The notes beneath the pieces were generated by a model. The model was given only the letters and a program-made list of their open reading frames with translations. It had not been told where the DNA came from and searched no databases. Positions 56,944 to 64,000 of a stretch of DNA of 64,000 nucleotides are shown here, one piece after another. The stretch is from NCBI GenBank assembly GCA_902774115.1, contig CACYHH010000004.1, positions 62,001 to 126,000 of the forward strand. The letters run 5' to 3'. The stretch's first letter is position 1. Every line of letters begins with the position of its first letter. Source of the DNA: an uncultured Spirochaetales bacterium. GTDB lineage: Bacteria; UBP6; UBA1177. Made by a program: the position numbers and the translations under genes.

Positions 56944-59403
56944 ATGAAGAGATTACTGGCAGTTACGCTGTTATTGTTTGGCATTGCGCTTCTCGCGTCA
57001 TGCAACAGCTATGATGTTGAAGGAAAACCCGAAATCGCGTCGAACCCGGCAAAAATGGTCTTCGCTTTCGATCCGTGGGATGCAGGAAGCAGCACGCCCG
57101 AACCGACTGCGGAACCGACTGAAGAGCCGACCGAAGAACCGACTGCGGAGCCGACCACAGAACCGACTGAAGAGCCGACCACAGATCCTACCGAAGATCC
57201 GACTACAGATCCGACTACGGATCCCACCGAAGATCCGACTACAGATCCGACTACGGATCCTACCGAAGATCCGACTGATACCGACAGCGGTGAAGGAATA
57301 GTAGAGGACGAAGCTCCTGTTTACGTAAAAACCGTAAAAACAGCCGTAGCAGACGTAATCACCGAAGAGTTCGAAATCTACAACCGCGGTGTTACCGGCG
57401 AGCTTAAGATCAGAAAAATCAACCTGATCGACCCGAGCGGCGAGAATCTCATTGCTAACCTTAGCGATAATCCGACCTACCAGAAACTTTTCCAGATCGA
57501 AGTCCAGAAGATGGAAAAAGGTATTGCAGTATGGGAAGGAAAAGAAGCAGTTTACAACGCAAAAGGACTCACTTTCGACTATATGGGCGAAAACAAGAAC
57601 GATGCGATTGCTTCCCTCTGCCCGCTTCAGCTTGACTCGGCTGACAAAGCCTGCAAAAAAGGGTTCGATCCGAAAAAATACAATTCGAAATTCAAAATCC
57701 GTATCAGCTATGACAAGGCTTCCGCGTTAGAATTGAAGAAAAATCCTCCGGCTGACTACAAAACCAGCGGTGATTTCTCTATCGAAATCTGCACGAACGA
57801 CCCGACAAAAGGCAAAACAGATACCTGCGGTGAGAGCTCGACAAGCTATCGTATCCAGATCACCAGACAGCCCAACAAGCCGCCGAAACCGATAATTCAC
57901 GTTTCTTTCAAATCCGCTATCACAGAGCCGATGTCATACAGAAACATTTATGACAAGGTCGATATGGATCTTTCCAAAACCTGCGTTTCCGATCCTGATC
58001 AACCGGAAAGCAGCCGAAAATGCCTTGAAAACTGGCAGGAAAGATACTACATCAAGTATAAATGGGAAATGAAAGAGTCGCCGACTCCTCTTCTTGACCA
58101 ATCAAAACTTCAGCTTGCTGAAAGCAGCGGCTCGGCAGGTCAGTGGCTTCCCGATGACGGAAAGAGAGACAATCCGAAAAGAGCAACTTTCACAGGACTC
58201 ATGATCACTCCGAGAAGATATCCGAGTGAAGCAAACCCGACCTATGACGCTGAAAAATGCACCTCGGAATGCGGAACAGAGCCTGTTTATGACAAGAACA
58301 ATCCTGATGATTTCCTTTTCCTCAAACTGTCAGATTACCTTGTCTGCCGTCAGAAATACTGTGAAGAAAACCGCTCGAAATACTACAAAGTCAGCATTCA
58401 GGCTGAGACGGTCGATAAAGAAACCGACCTTGTCAGCGATACAGCTGAAATAACTGTTGTTCCGAAAATTATCCCGCAGGCTCGTGTAGTTGCACAGCTT
58501 ACATGGAAACAGGGTTATAAAACCAAAGCTGAAGCGGAATCAAAAGACGGTACCGCAATCGATATCGATATTCACATGATCAAAAAGAGCAGTCTCGAAG
58601 CTCCTCAATACGGATTCATCCCGACTGAAGGTCTGCTCGGAACCTCTTACCGTACGAATGACATGGATGCAGGATGTCCTGTAACAATGCCGGAATGCGA
58701 AAAATACTGGCGTCACGATGACTGTTCGTTCGGAGATCAGGGCTTGGAAGGCATCGATGACGGAAGAACAATTCAATGGCACGCTTCACTCGATATCGAT
58801 AATACCTGGGGCGGAAACAACTACGAAACTCCTGAAACAATAGGTTTGGGTCCGATTCTTGATGAGGACGGTGACGGTGTTCCGGATACTCCGGTTATTG
58901 ACGATCAGTATCTTCTTGTCGTCGGCTACGTAAACTGTGTTTCAAACTACTCTGACGGTGCCGGAGACCGTTGTGAACCTACATATGCAGGTGAAGACAG
59001 CGCTTACACTGTTGATGCCAGAGTCGAAATCCTTCTTGACGGTGATGAAGCTCCGAGAGACGCAAGTTCCGACGGTAAACGTCCGGCTGACAGCTATGCT
59101 AAAACAACAAAAGACTTCCAAATCAATGTCAATGAATGGAAAGTCATAGCAGTTGTTAAATGGGATAACTCTCTTCCTTCTCCGGAAAGCAACTCCTCAT
59201 ATCCGGGCAACGCAATCGTTACGGATACAAAAGCAGATTACGGCGATTACGGCATCGAGATCGACCCTGTCAACCACCCTGTATGCACTTATGATATGGC
59301 TGATGCAGTTCTTATTCCGATTTGGGATCCTGAAACATACAAGTCCCACATCACCTACGTTGATCCTGAAACCAACTTCCAGATTGGTAGCTGCAAAGAA
59401 TAG
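56944..59403 (+). CDS. Large lipoprotein with EPT/DPT-repeat linker
   Basis: The lipobox is in TLLLFGIALLASC. A linker of tandem EPTxEPT units that change to DPTTDPTEDPT follows (about residues 45-110), then about 700 residues of mixed beta domains with several Cys pairs, including EKCTSECGTEPVYDKNNPDD and YLVCRQKYCEENRSKYYK. The segment VEILLDGDEAPRDASSDGKR lies near the end. No enzyme motif is visible. It resembles large surface lipoproteins that hold binding domains away from the membrane. GGAGG is 10 bases before the ATG. A terminator follows. Confidence 0.75.
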   Translation: MKRLLAVTLLLFGIALLASCNSYDVEGKPEIASNPAKMVFAFDPWDAGSSTPEPTAEPTEEPTEEPTAEPTTEPTEEPTTDPTEDPTTDPTTDPTEDPTTDPTTDPTEDPTDTDSGEGIVEDEAPVYVKTVKTAVADVITEEFEIYNRGVTGELKIRKINLIDPSGENLIANLSDNPTYQKLFQIEVQKMEKGIAVWEGKEAVYNAKGLTFDYMGENKNDAIASLCPLQLDSADKACKKGFDPKKYNSKFKIRISYDKASALELKKNPPADYKTSGDFSIEICTNDPTKGKTDTCGESSTSYRIQITRQPNKPPKPIIHVSFKSAITEPMSYRNIYDKVDMDLSKTCVSDPDQPESSRKCLENWQERYYIKYKWEMKESPTPLLDQSKLQLAESSGSAGQWLPDDGKRDNPKRATFTGLMITPRRYPSEANPTYDAEKCTSECGTEPVYDKNNPDDFLFLKLSDYLVCRQKYCEENRSKYYKVSIQAETVDKETDLVSDTAEITVVPKIIPQARVVAQLTWKQGYKTKAEAESKDGTAIDIDIHMIKKSSLEAPQYGFIPTEGLLGTSYRTNDMDAGCPVTMPECEKYWRHDDCSFGDQGLEGIDDGRTIQWHASLDIDNTWGGNNYETPETIGLGPILDEDGDGVPDTPVIDDQYLLVVGYVNCVSNYSDGAGDRCEPTYAGEDSAYTVDARVEILLDGDEAPRDASSDGKRPADSYAKTTKDFQINVNEWKVIAVVKWDNSLPSPESNSSYPGNAIVTDTKADYGDYGIEIDPVNHPVCTYDMADAVLIPIWDPETYKSHITYVDPETNFQIGSCKE

Positions 59404-59420
59404 AACGGTCTGATTCTTTT

Positions 59421-59451
59421 AAAGCCGGGCTTTCGAGCCCGGTTTTTTTTT
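59421..59451 (+). terminator. Terminator after the EPT/DPT lipoprotein
   Basis: CCGGGCT (59425-59431), loop TTCG, AGCCCGG (59436-59442), followed by a nine-base T-run. Confidence 0.9.
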
Positions 59452-59534
59452 GCTCAAAAACTTAATTTTCACTTATTCAAACAGAAAAATTCCAACAAAA
59501 CAGGGTCGTTTGAAATCAAAGAATGAGAATGTCT

Positions 59535-60626
59535 CTACTTATTGTTGCGGAAAACATCTTCGGGAAACGGCATCTTCATGTCAGACCACATGAAAGCCTT
59601 TTCCATGCACATATAAAGCGGCGGATTTGCCTTAAAAAAACGGGAAATGCGCCCGTTGAACGCGTTATAGAACCTGCGGCGGAGAAAAGCCAAATAACGC
59701 AGTTTGTTGTCACTGTCAGACGGAAACATTTCGCCGCGCAGAAGCAGACTTTGCGGGTTCCTCTCGATGATCGTTTCGGTGAGAGCAAGTGTGTGCCTGA
59801 AGCCGCCCATGCTGATCCAGGCGATCTTTTCCGGATCGAGGCGCGAAAAAATGGAATCTATGAGCTGCATATAGTCGTTAAAAAGCTCATCCAGCATAAG
59901 TACCGGATCGAAGTGGACCGCAACTTTAACCCCCTTTGCCTGAAGCTGCCGCGCCGCACTCATCCGCTCTTCAAGTGTCGCGGTTCCGGGTTCTTCATGA
60001 GCGCTGAACCGCGGAACATTCACCGAAAATCCGGCAACAATATTGGAATCCGGATAAAGATCCTTAACTTCGAGCAGCCGTTCGACCTCTGCCGATTTTG
60101 TCTTGAACTCGAACTGGACTCTGTCGAAAAGCGAGCGTTTAGAAAGTTCTCCGATAAAAAAACCGCTTTCGTCAAGCAGATGGTCAAGAGCAAGCGAATC
60201 GGCAAGTTCCCCTGTTCCGACACGGAGAAACCGGTTTCCGGCGAGAAACGAAACGATCTCTTCTATTGCTTTTTCCTTATTCAAAAAGACCGTAATGAAC
60301 GGATTGTTCCCGATATAGTGCTGCAGGATACAGTATGAGCAGTCGTAAGGGCAGCCGGTGACACTGTTTATCGTGTAGTAGTTGCAGCAGACGACCCCTT
60401 TGCTGCCTGGGCACTTTTTGAGGAAACGCCCTTTGTTTTCGGTGAAAAAAAGCATCTTTTTGGCAGTTTTGAAAAGATCCTCGCCGGGATTCCGCCTGAT
60501 TTCGTCAAGGAGTTCATCTTTCGTCATAAATTCAGGCTTAAGCGCCAGTTTTTCAGCTATTCTATGCGGCAGTTCTGCGTTTCCAAACTCGGGATCTATG
60601 ACTATTTTTTTTATTTCAGGACGCAT
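59535..60626 (-). CDS. Radical SAM protein of the spore-photoproduct-lyase type
   Basis: A 363-residue radical SAM enzyme with the SPL-type cluster motif GCPYDCSYCILQHYIGNNPF (C92, C96, C99). It also has RVGTGELADSLALD, AGFSVNVPRFSAHEEPGTATL and KVAVHFDPVL, as in SplB relatives. Spore-photoproduct lyase repairs thymine lesions in endospores. No other sporulation gene is here, so a general repair or other radical SAM role is equally possible. It lies on the minus strand 11 bases after the MlaD gene and may be the last gene of that operon. Confidence 0.8.
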   Translation of the reverse strand: MRPEIKKIVIDPEFGNAELPHRIAEKLALKPEFMTKDELLDEIRRNPGEDLFKTAKKMLFFTENKGRFLKKCPGSKGVVCCNYYTINSVTGCPYDCSYCILQHYIGNNPFITVFLNKEKAIEEIVSFLAGNRFLRVGTGELADSLALDHLLDESGFFIGELSKRSLFDRVQFEFKTKSAEVERLLEVKDLYPDSNIVAGFSVNVPRFSAHEEPGTATLEERMSAARQLQAKGVKVAVHFDPVLMLDELFNDYMQLIDSIFSRLDPEKIAWISMGGFRHTLALTETIIERNPQSLLLRGEMFPSDSDNKLRYLAFLRRRFYNAFNGRISRFFKANPPLYMCMEKAFMWSDMKMPFPEDVFRNNK

Positions 60627-60637
60627 TTCTCACCCGA

Positions 60638-62137
60638 TCAAGGTCTTGGAACAGACGGAACTATGCTTTTAAGATCGTCATCATCGAATCTGAGACCCAG
60701 ACCGAAGTAAAGGTCGCGCTGACCGTTGATGAGATCTTCGCCGCCCGCCGTGATGTAAAGCCAGCTGAAAGGTTCGATCGTCCAAAGCAGAGGCCGTGCC
60801 AGACCCTGAACACGCAGCTGAGGCGCGCCACCGCTTGCAAAATCAAAGATTTCTGCCGAAAGCGAAACATACTTCCACGGATTGTAGTCGATTCCGAAAC
60901 CTGCCTTATTCTGGAAAATACCGCCGCGAAGTGCAACCGGACCGAAGATCCTGCCTATCTGAAGGTTAAATTTCAGTTTGTCGGAAACGACTGTCTTGTC
61001 GTCCTCGACGATGTATGTCGTGCCGTCTACATCCGTCGTGTGTGTGGTCACAGTGTGCGAAACATTTCCGCGCGGATCATCGACGAGACCAAGCAGATAA
61101 AACCTGTCTTTTCGAGGCTGCAAAGTGATGTCGAAATAGGTTTTGAAAGAGTTGTCGAAAACCATATAGTTCGAGTGTGCATCGACGTAAACCTTCATTC
61201 CGAGCAGCGTATCTGCATAATCGGTTAGCTTGTCAGAAACTTTGACGAGATCCTGATAAAGTTTATCGTCTGTCATAAGTTTGCCTACCGTTCCTTCGCC
61301 TTTAGCCACTTTTTCTGTGATCTGATTAACATTTGAAGTGATTTCACGCACTTCCTTCATCGCTCCGCGGGAAGCGGCAAGCTCTTCGGCAATAAGTTTC
61401 AGGCTGCTTCTGAGGTCAGCCAAAGTCTGATTCAGCTGCTTATCCTTTCCATCGGACATTTCAGCGATCCTGTCGGTGACTTTGAGCGTATTATCCAATA
61501 TTTTTGACAGTTTTTCCATTTCCGCATCGCTTTTTGCATTCACCTTCTGCATAACTTGCGACATATCTTTGAGAACCGACGAAAGCATCTTCATGTTTCC
61601 TTCGAAATTCTGCGTCGTGTTTTCAGTCATTCTCACGAGCATATCAATGATTTTATCGATTTTCTCCTTGTTTTCGCGCTCCAGAACCTTTTCCATGAGA
61701 GCATCGGTTTTTTCCATTATTTCGGAAACCTTGTTCATCGCAGCTGACATTCCGGAATCGGTTTTCACATTTTTTATGTAGTCGTTTTCCTTCAGCACGG
61801 CGGCGGAACTGTCTCCGGGTTCAAGTGAAAGAACGTATGTTCCGAGCATGCTTTCCATGACTTTTTCGAGTTTTGCGTTTTCGTAGATCACAAGATCTTT
61901 AGAAATTTTGAGAGTAAACTTAGCTTTTCCGTTTTCGAGCCCGATTTTGTCAAGTTTTCCGACAACTACGCCCGAAACAAGGATGTTGCTGTCGCGCAAA
62001 AGCCCCATCGCATCGTCAGCCAATGCAAAATAGGTCTTTGTCTCACTTTCGAAAAGATCAGCCGATTTATATATGTAGATTCCGGCACAGCAGGAACAAA
62101 AAATAAAGAAAATACCTATTTTAAGCGCCCTGTTCAT
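60638..62137 (-). CDS. mlaD: MlaD/MCE-family phospholipid-transport protein
   Basis: The membrane-anchored MCE subunit of an Mla lipid transporter. An N-terminal helix (LKIGIFFIFCSCCAGIYIYK), one MCE domain (about 35-120: AMGLLRDSNILVSGVVVGKL) and a long helical region (about 130-310) are followed by about 180 residues of beta sequence (ITLQPRKDRFYLLGLVDDPR). These end in a phenylalanine- and tryptophan-rich stretch, perhaps contacting the outer membrane. It overlaps the MlaF gene by four bases. At 499 residues it is much longer than E. coli MlaD. Confidence 0.88.
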   Translation of the reverse strand: MNRALKIGIFFIFCSCCAGIYIYKSADLFESETKTYFALADDAMGLLRDSNILVSGVVVGKLDKIGLENGKAKFTLKISKDLVIYENAKLEKVMESMLGTYVLSLEPGDSSAAVLKENDYIKNVKTDSGMSAAMNKVSEIMEKTDALMEKVLERENKEKIDKIIDMLVRMTENTTQNFEGNMKMLSSVLKDMSQVMQKVNAKSDAEMEKLSKILDNTLKVTDRIAEMSDGKDKQLNQTLADLRSSLKLIAEELAASRGAMKEVREITSNVNQITEKVAKGEGTVGKLMTDDKLYQDLVKVSDKLTDYADTLLGMKVYVDAHSNYMVFDNSFKTYFDITLQPRKDRFYLLGLVDDPRGNVSHTVTTHTTDVDGTTYIVEDDKTVVSDKLKFNLQIGRIFGPVALRGGIFQNKAGFGIDYNPWKYVSLSAEIFDFASGGAPQLRVQGLARPLLWTIEPFSWLYITAGGEDLINGQRDLYFGLGLRFDDDDLKSIVPSVPRP

Positions 62138-62898
62138 AACTGCTCCCCGCCGATTCCCCTGAACGAATTGGAAATAAAATGCTGCATGACTTCATGTTTT
62201 GAAGCAAGCGCCTCGCCGGGCGTTCCGCAGAACTGGATTAGGCCGTCATAAAGCAGCGCGATTTTGTCAGCATGTCTGAAAACCGAAGCGATATCGTGAC
62301 TTATAACGACACAGGTCATATTAAGTTCCTTGTTTACCATATCAATCAGCGCGTCAATGCTTTCAGCCAAGATCGGATCAAGCCCCGTCGTAGGCTCGTC
62401 AAAAAGGACGATCTTAGGTTTTACGGCAATAGCACGCGCCAAACCCACCCTTTTCCTCATGCCGCCGGAAAGCTCCGACGGGAACTTTTTCTCCGTTCCG
62501 GGAAGCCCTACCAGCTCAAGCAGTTCCGCGACTCGGACCGAAAGCTCTCTGCCGTTTTTCAGCCCGAGCTGCTCGACAAGAGGAAACTTTATATTATCCT
62601 CAACCGACATAAAATCAAAAAGCGCCGCATCCTGGAAAAGATAACCTATATTTTTTCTTATTTCCAGAAGTTCTTCCTTGTTCATTTTCGTAATATCGGA
62701 ATCGCGGAAAAAAATCTCCCCTGAATCTGGTTTCAGAATGCCGATAATATTTTTCAGAAGAACACTTTTTCCTGTTCCGCTCTTGCCGATCACTGCGGTA
62801 ATGCGCCCTTCACCGATGTCAAGATCGACTCCGTTCAGGATCTTGTGTTCCCCGAAAGATTTATAAAGGTTGCGGACTCTTACAATTGAGTTTTCCAT
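62134..62898 (-). CDS. mlaF: Mla ABC-transporter ATPase
   Basis: ATPase of the lipid transporter. Walker A GKSGTGKSVLLKNI, Q-loop YLFQDAALFD, signature LSGGMRKRVGLARAIA, Walker B VLFDEPTTGLDP and the H-loop VVISHDIASVFRHAD are complete. The 254-residue length is normal for MlaF. I choose ATG 62898, which overlaps the MlaE stop (TAATG); ATG 62913 is further upstream. Confidence 0.93.
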   Translation of the reverse strand: MENSIVRVRNLYKSFGEHKILNGVDLDIGEGRITAVIGKSGTGKSVLLKNIIGILKPDSGEIFFRDSDITKMNKEELLEIRKNIGYLFQDAALFDFMSVEDNIKFPLVEQLGLKNGRELSVRVAELLELVGLPGTEKKFPSELSGGMRKRVGLARAIAVKPKIVLFDEPTTGLDPILAESIDALIDMVNKELNMTCVVISHDIASVFRHADKIALLYDGLIQFCGTPGEALASKHEVMQHFISNSFRGIGGEQL

Positions 62899-63668
62899 TA
62901 CATTCCCAAGCATCTGATGAACAAAAAAGTCATTACGTAGTCAGCGACAAGAATGGCAACCGTCGAAATAACGACCGCTGCAGTAGTTCTTCTGCCGACA
63001 CCTTTAGCGCCTCCGCTAGTCCGAAGACCGTGATAGCAGCATATAACCGTCACTATGAAACCGAAGACCGCCGCTTTGATGAGCCCGGTCCAGATGTCGT
63101 CCGGATCAACGTAAAAATACATTGTGCTCAAGTACGCCACGCTGTTGACGTTCATAACATGCGCCGCAACGAAGTAACCGCCGTAGACTCCGACTGCATT
63201 TGCAATGGCCGTCAGCGCGGGGTAAGTCAGTATCGAAGCGAAAATACGCGGCACAACAAGGTAGCGCAGAGGACTCACCGCCATAGTTTCCATCGCCGCA
63301 ATCTGCTCCGTGACCTTCATACTTCCGATTTCAGCCGTCATAGCCGAACCGTTCTTAGCAATCAGGACTATTGCAGTGACAACCGGAGCAAGCTCTCTGC
63401 TCATCGCAATCGCCACGGCCGCCCCCGCAAAAGTCTCGGCGCGGAAAATATACATGATATTGATGAGCTGCAAAGCTAAAATCATACCTGTCGTAAAAAC
63501 AGAAAGAGCAACTATCGGTATAGACTGAATCCCTATCCTTTCAATATGCTCCGCAATCTGCCCGATCCTGTACGGCGGCACGAAAAGCCAGCGGCAGCAC
63601 TCCCCGAGGAAGCGCATAAAATCATTTAAGCTGCGGATAAATTTATTAAAAAAAGTCAGCAATTTCAA
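62898..63668 (-). CDS. mlaE: Mla ABC-transporter permease
   Basis: The permease (MlaE/YrbE family) has five or six helices, among them QSIPIVALSVFTTGMILALQ, NAVGVYGGYFVAAHVMNV and AAVFGFIVTVICCYHGLRTS, with GMILALQ and ELAPVVTAIVLIAKNGSAMTA characteristic. It is the first gene of mlaEFD. The operon moves phospholipids between the inner and outer membranes, which supports a double-membrane cell. Upstream on the other strand is rpmH. Confidence 0.93.
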   Translation of the reverse strand: MKLLTFFNKFIRSLNDFMRFLGECCRWLFVPPYRIGQIAEHIERIGIQSIPIVALSVFTTGMILALQLINIMYIFRAETFAGAAVAIAMSRELAPVVTAIVLIAKNGSAMTAEIGSMKVTEQIAAMETMAVSPLRYLVVPRIFASILTYPALTAIANAVGVYGGYFVAAHVMNVNSVAYLSTMYFYVDPDDIWTGLIKAAVFGFIVTVICCYHGLRTSGGAKGVGRRTTAAVVISTVAILVADYVMTFLFIRCLGM

Positions 63669-63758
63669 ACCTTCTCAAAAAACCTGCTTCCCAAAAGCCC
63701 GTTACCTTAATAAATTTAAAGAAACCTTGCAAGAAATCCCTGAAATATATCTTAAAAT

Positions 63759-63786
63759 TTGACTTTTGGGAATTTCTGAGTATGCT
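63759..63786 (+). promoter_or_regulatory. rpmH promoter
   Basis: TTGACT (63759-63764), 16-base spacer, TATGCT (63781-63786), about 42 bases before the start codon. Confidence 0.6.
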
Positions 63787-63827
63787 GTCGCGGTTTTTTG
63801 GTTTAGGTCATTTTTAGGGAGATTGTT

Positions 63828-63977
63828 ATGAAAAGAACATATCAGCCGAGCAAAATTTCGAGAAAAAGAACTCACGGCTTCAGAAAAAGAATGAGAACCG
63901 CTGACGGCAGAAACGTCATCAAAGCACGCAGAAAAAAAGGCAGAAAGCTTCTTTCAGTTGCTATATTTGAAAAGTAG
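63828..63977 (+). CDS. rpmH: 50S ribosomal protein L34
   Basis: A 49-residue basic protein: [20 protein letters not shown], then [20 protein letters not shown], and LLSVAIFEK. It is full length and the pattern is unmistakable for L34, a component of the large ribosomal subunit. GGGAG lies six bases before the ATG. In many bacteria rpmH is followed by rnpA, yidD and yidC and lies near dnaA; any such genes would be beyond the right edge. Confidence 0.98.
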   Translation: MKRTYQPSKISRKRTHGFRKRMRTADGRNVIKARRKKGRKLLSVAIFEK

Positions 63978-64000
63978 TCGGCGAAAATCTTTTGGTTTTT

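Noticed and set aside
63600-64000. Replication origin next to rpmH
   Set aside because: rpmH is often near dnaA and oriC, but I see no DnaA-box cluster and no dnaA gene before the edge.
1-64000. tRNA, rRNA, transposase or integrase genes
   Set aside because: No cloverleaf with T-loop GTTCRA in context, no rRNA sequence and no DDE or tyrosine-recombinase protein was seen in the frames.

Overview
The window reads as one contig from a Gram-negative, strictly anaerobic, uncultured-type bacterium. The evidence is an HndABCD-type [FeFe] hydrogenase, MCE/Mla lipid transport, an outer-membrane beta-barrel protein and many Cys-lipoproteins with Thr/Asp/Glu/Pro-rich linkers, Lcl/DUF1566 modules and an AgmX/PglI-type C-terminal domain. 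The lipoprotein style recalls Myxococcota and neighbouring deep-branching groups, but no rRNA gene is present and I cannot assign a phylum. Housekeeping anchors are secA, uvrB, rho, serA, hisC and rpmH. I see no tRNA, rRNA, CRISPR array or transposase.

Positions 1-7863 are visibly AT-richer than the rest and form a defence island, all on the + strand: the 3' part of hsdM, hsdS, a protein with a HEPN-like RNxxxH motif, an ABC-three-component system (HNH nuclease, small middle component, DUF2326 ATPase), a DUF1016-type PD-(D/E)XK nuclease, an orphan winged-helix fragment and a short remnant ORF. Two copies of a 36-bp leader precede the nuclease gene and the remnant. A repeat-rich stretch without genes (7864-8194) separates the island from the backbone.

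Positions 8195-14625 (minus strand) hold a partner-switching pair (SpoIIE phosphatase with HATPase domain, plus STAS protein), a phosphopantetheinyl transferase, a short serA, a GAF/HD-GYP protein and a dCMP deaminase. From 14796 to 20991 (+) come a large surface protein split by an apparent one-base deletion, a zinc-binding protein and secA. From 20995 to 34611 (-) there are mostly envelope and secreted proteins, with a family-4 uracil-DNA glycosylase, an MCE protein and hisC among them.

Positions 34740-41083 hold hndABCD followed by the regulators HATPase, PHP and DRTGG. A second set (sensor-like hydrogenase homologue, HATPase, DRTGG) lies at 50626-52789. An AbiE-like toxin-antitoxin cassette (41228-42951) has three operator-like repeats at its promoter and is flanked by a 38-bp direct repeat that encodes the tail of the neighbouring secreted protein. 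The rest contains uvrB, lipoproteins, rho, a DUF1538 membrane protein with a PII-like partner, an LRR lipoprotein, a large EPT/DPT-repeat lipoprotein, a spore-photoproduct-lyase-like radical SAM protein, mlaEFD, and rpmH at the right edge.

Several good promoters share a TTGAC-type -35 and a TATAAT-type -10 with a 16-bp spacer, which helped choose start codons.
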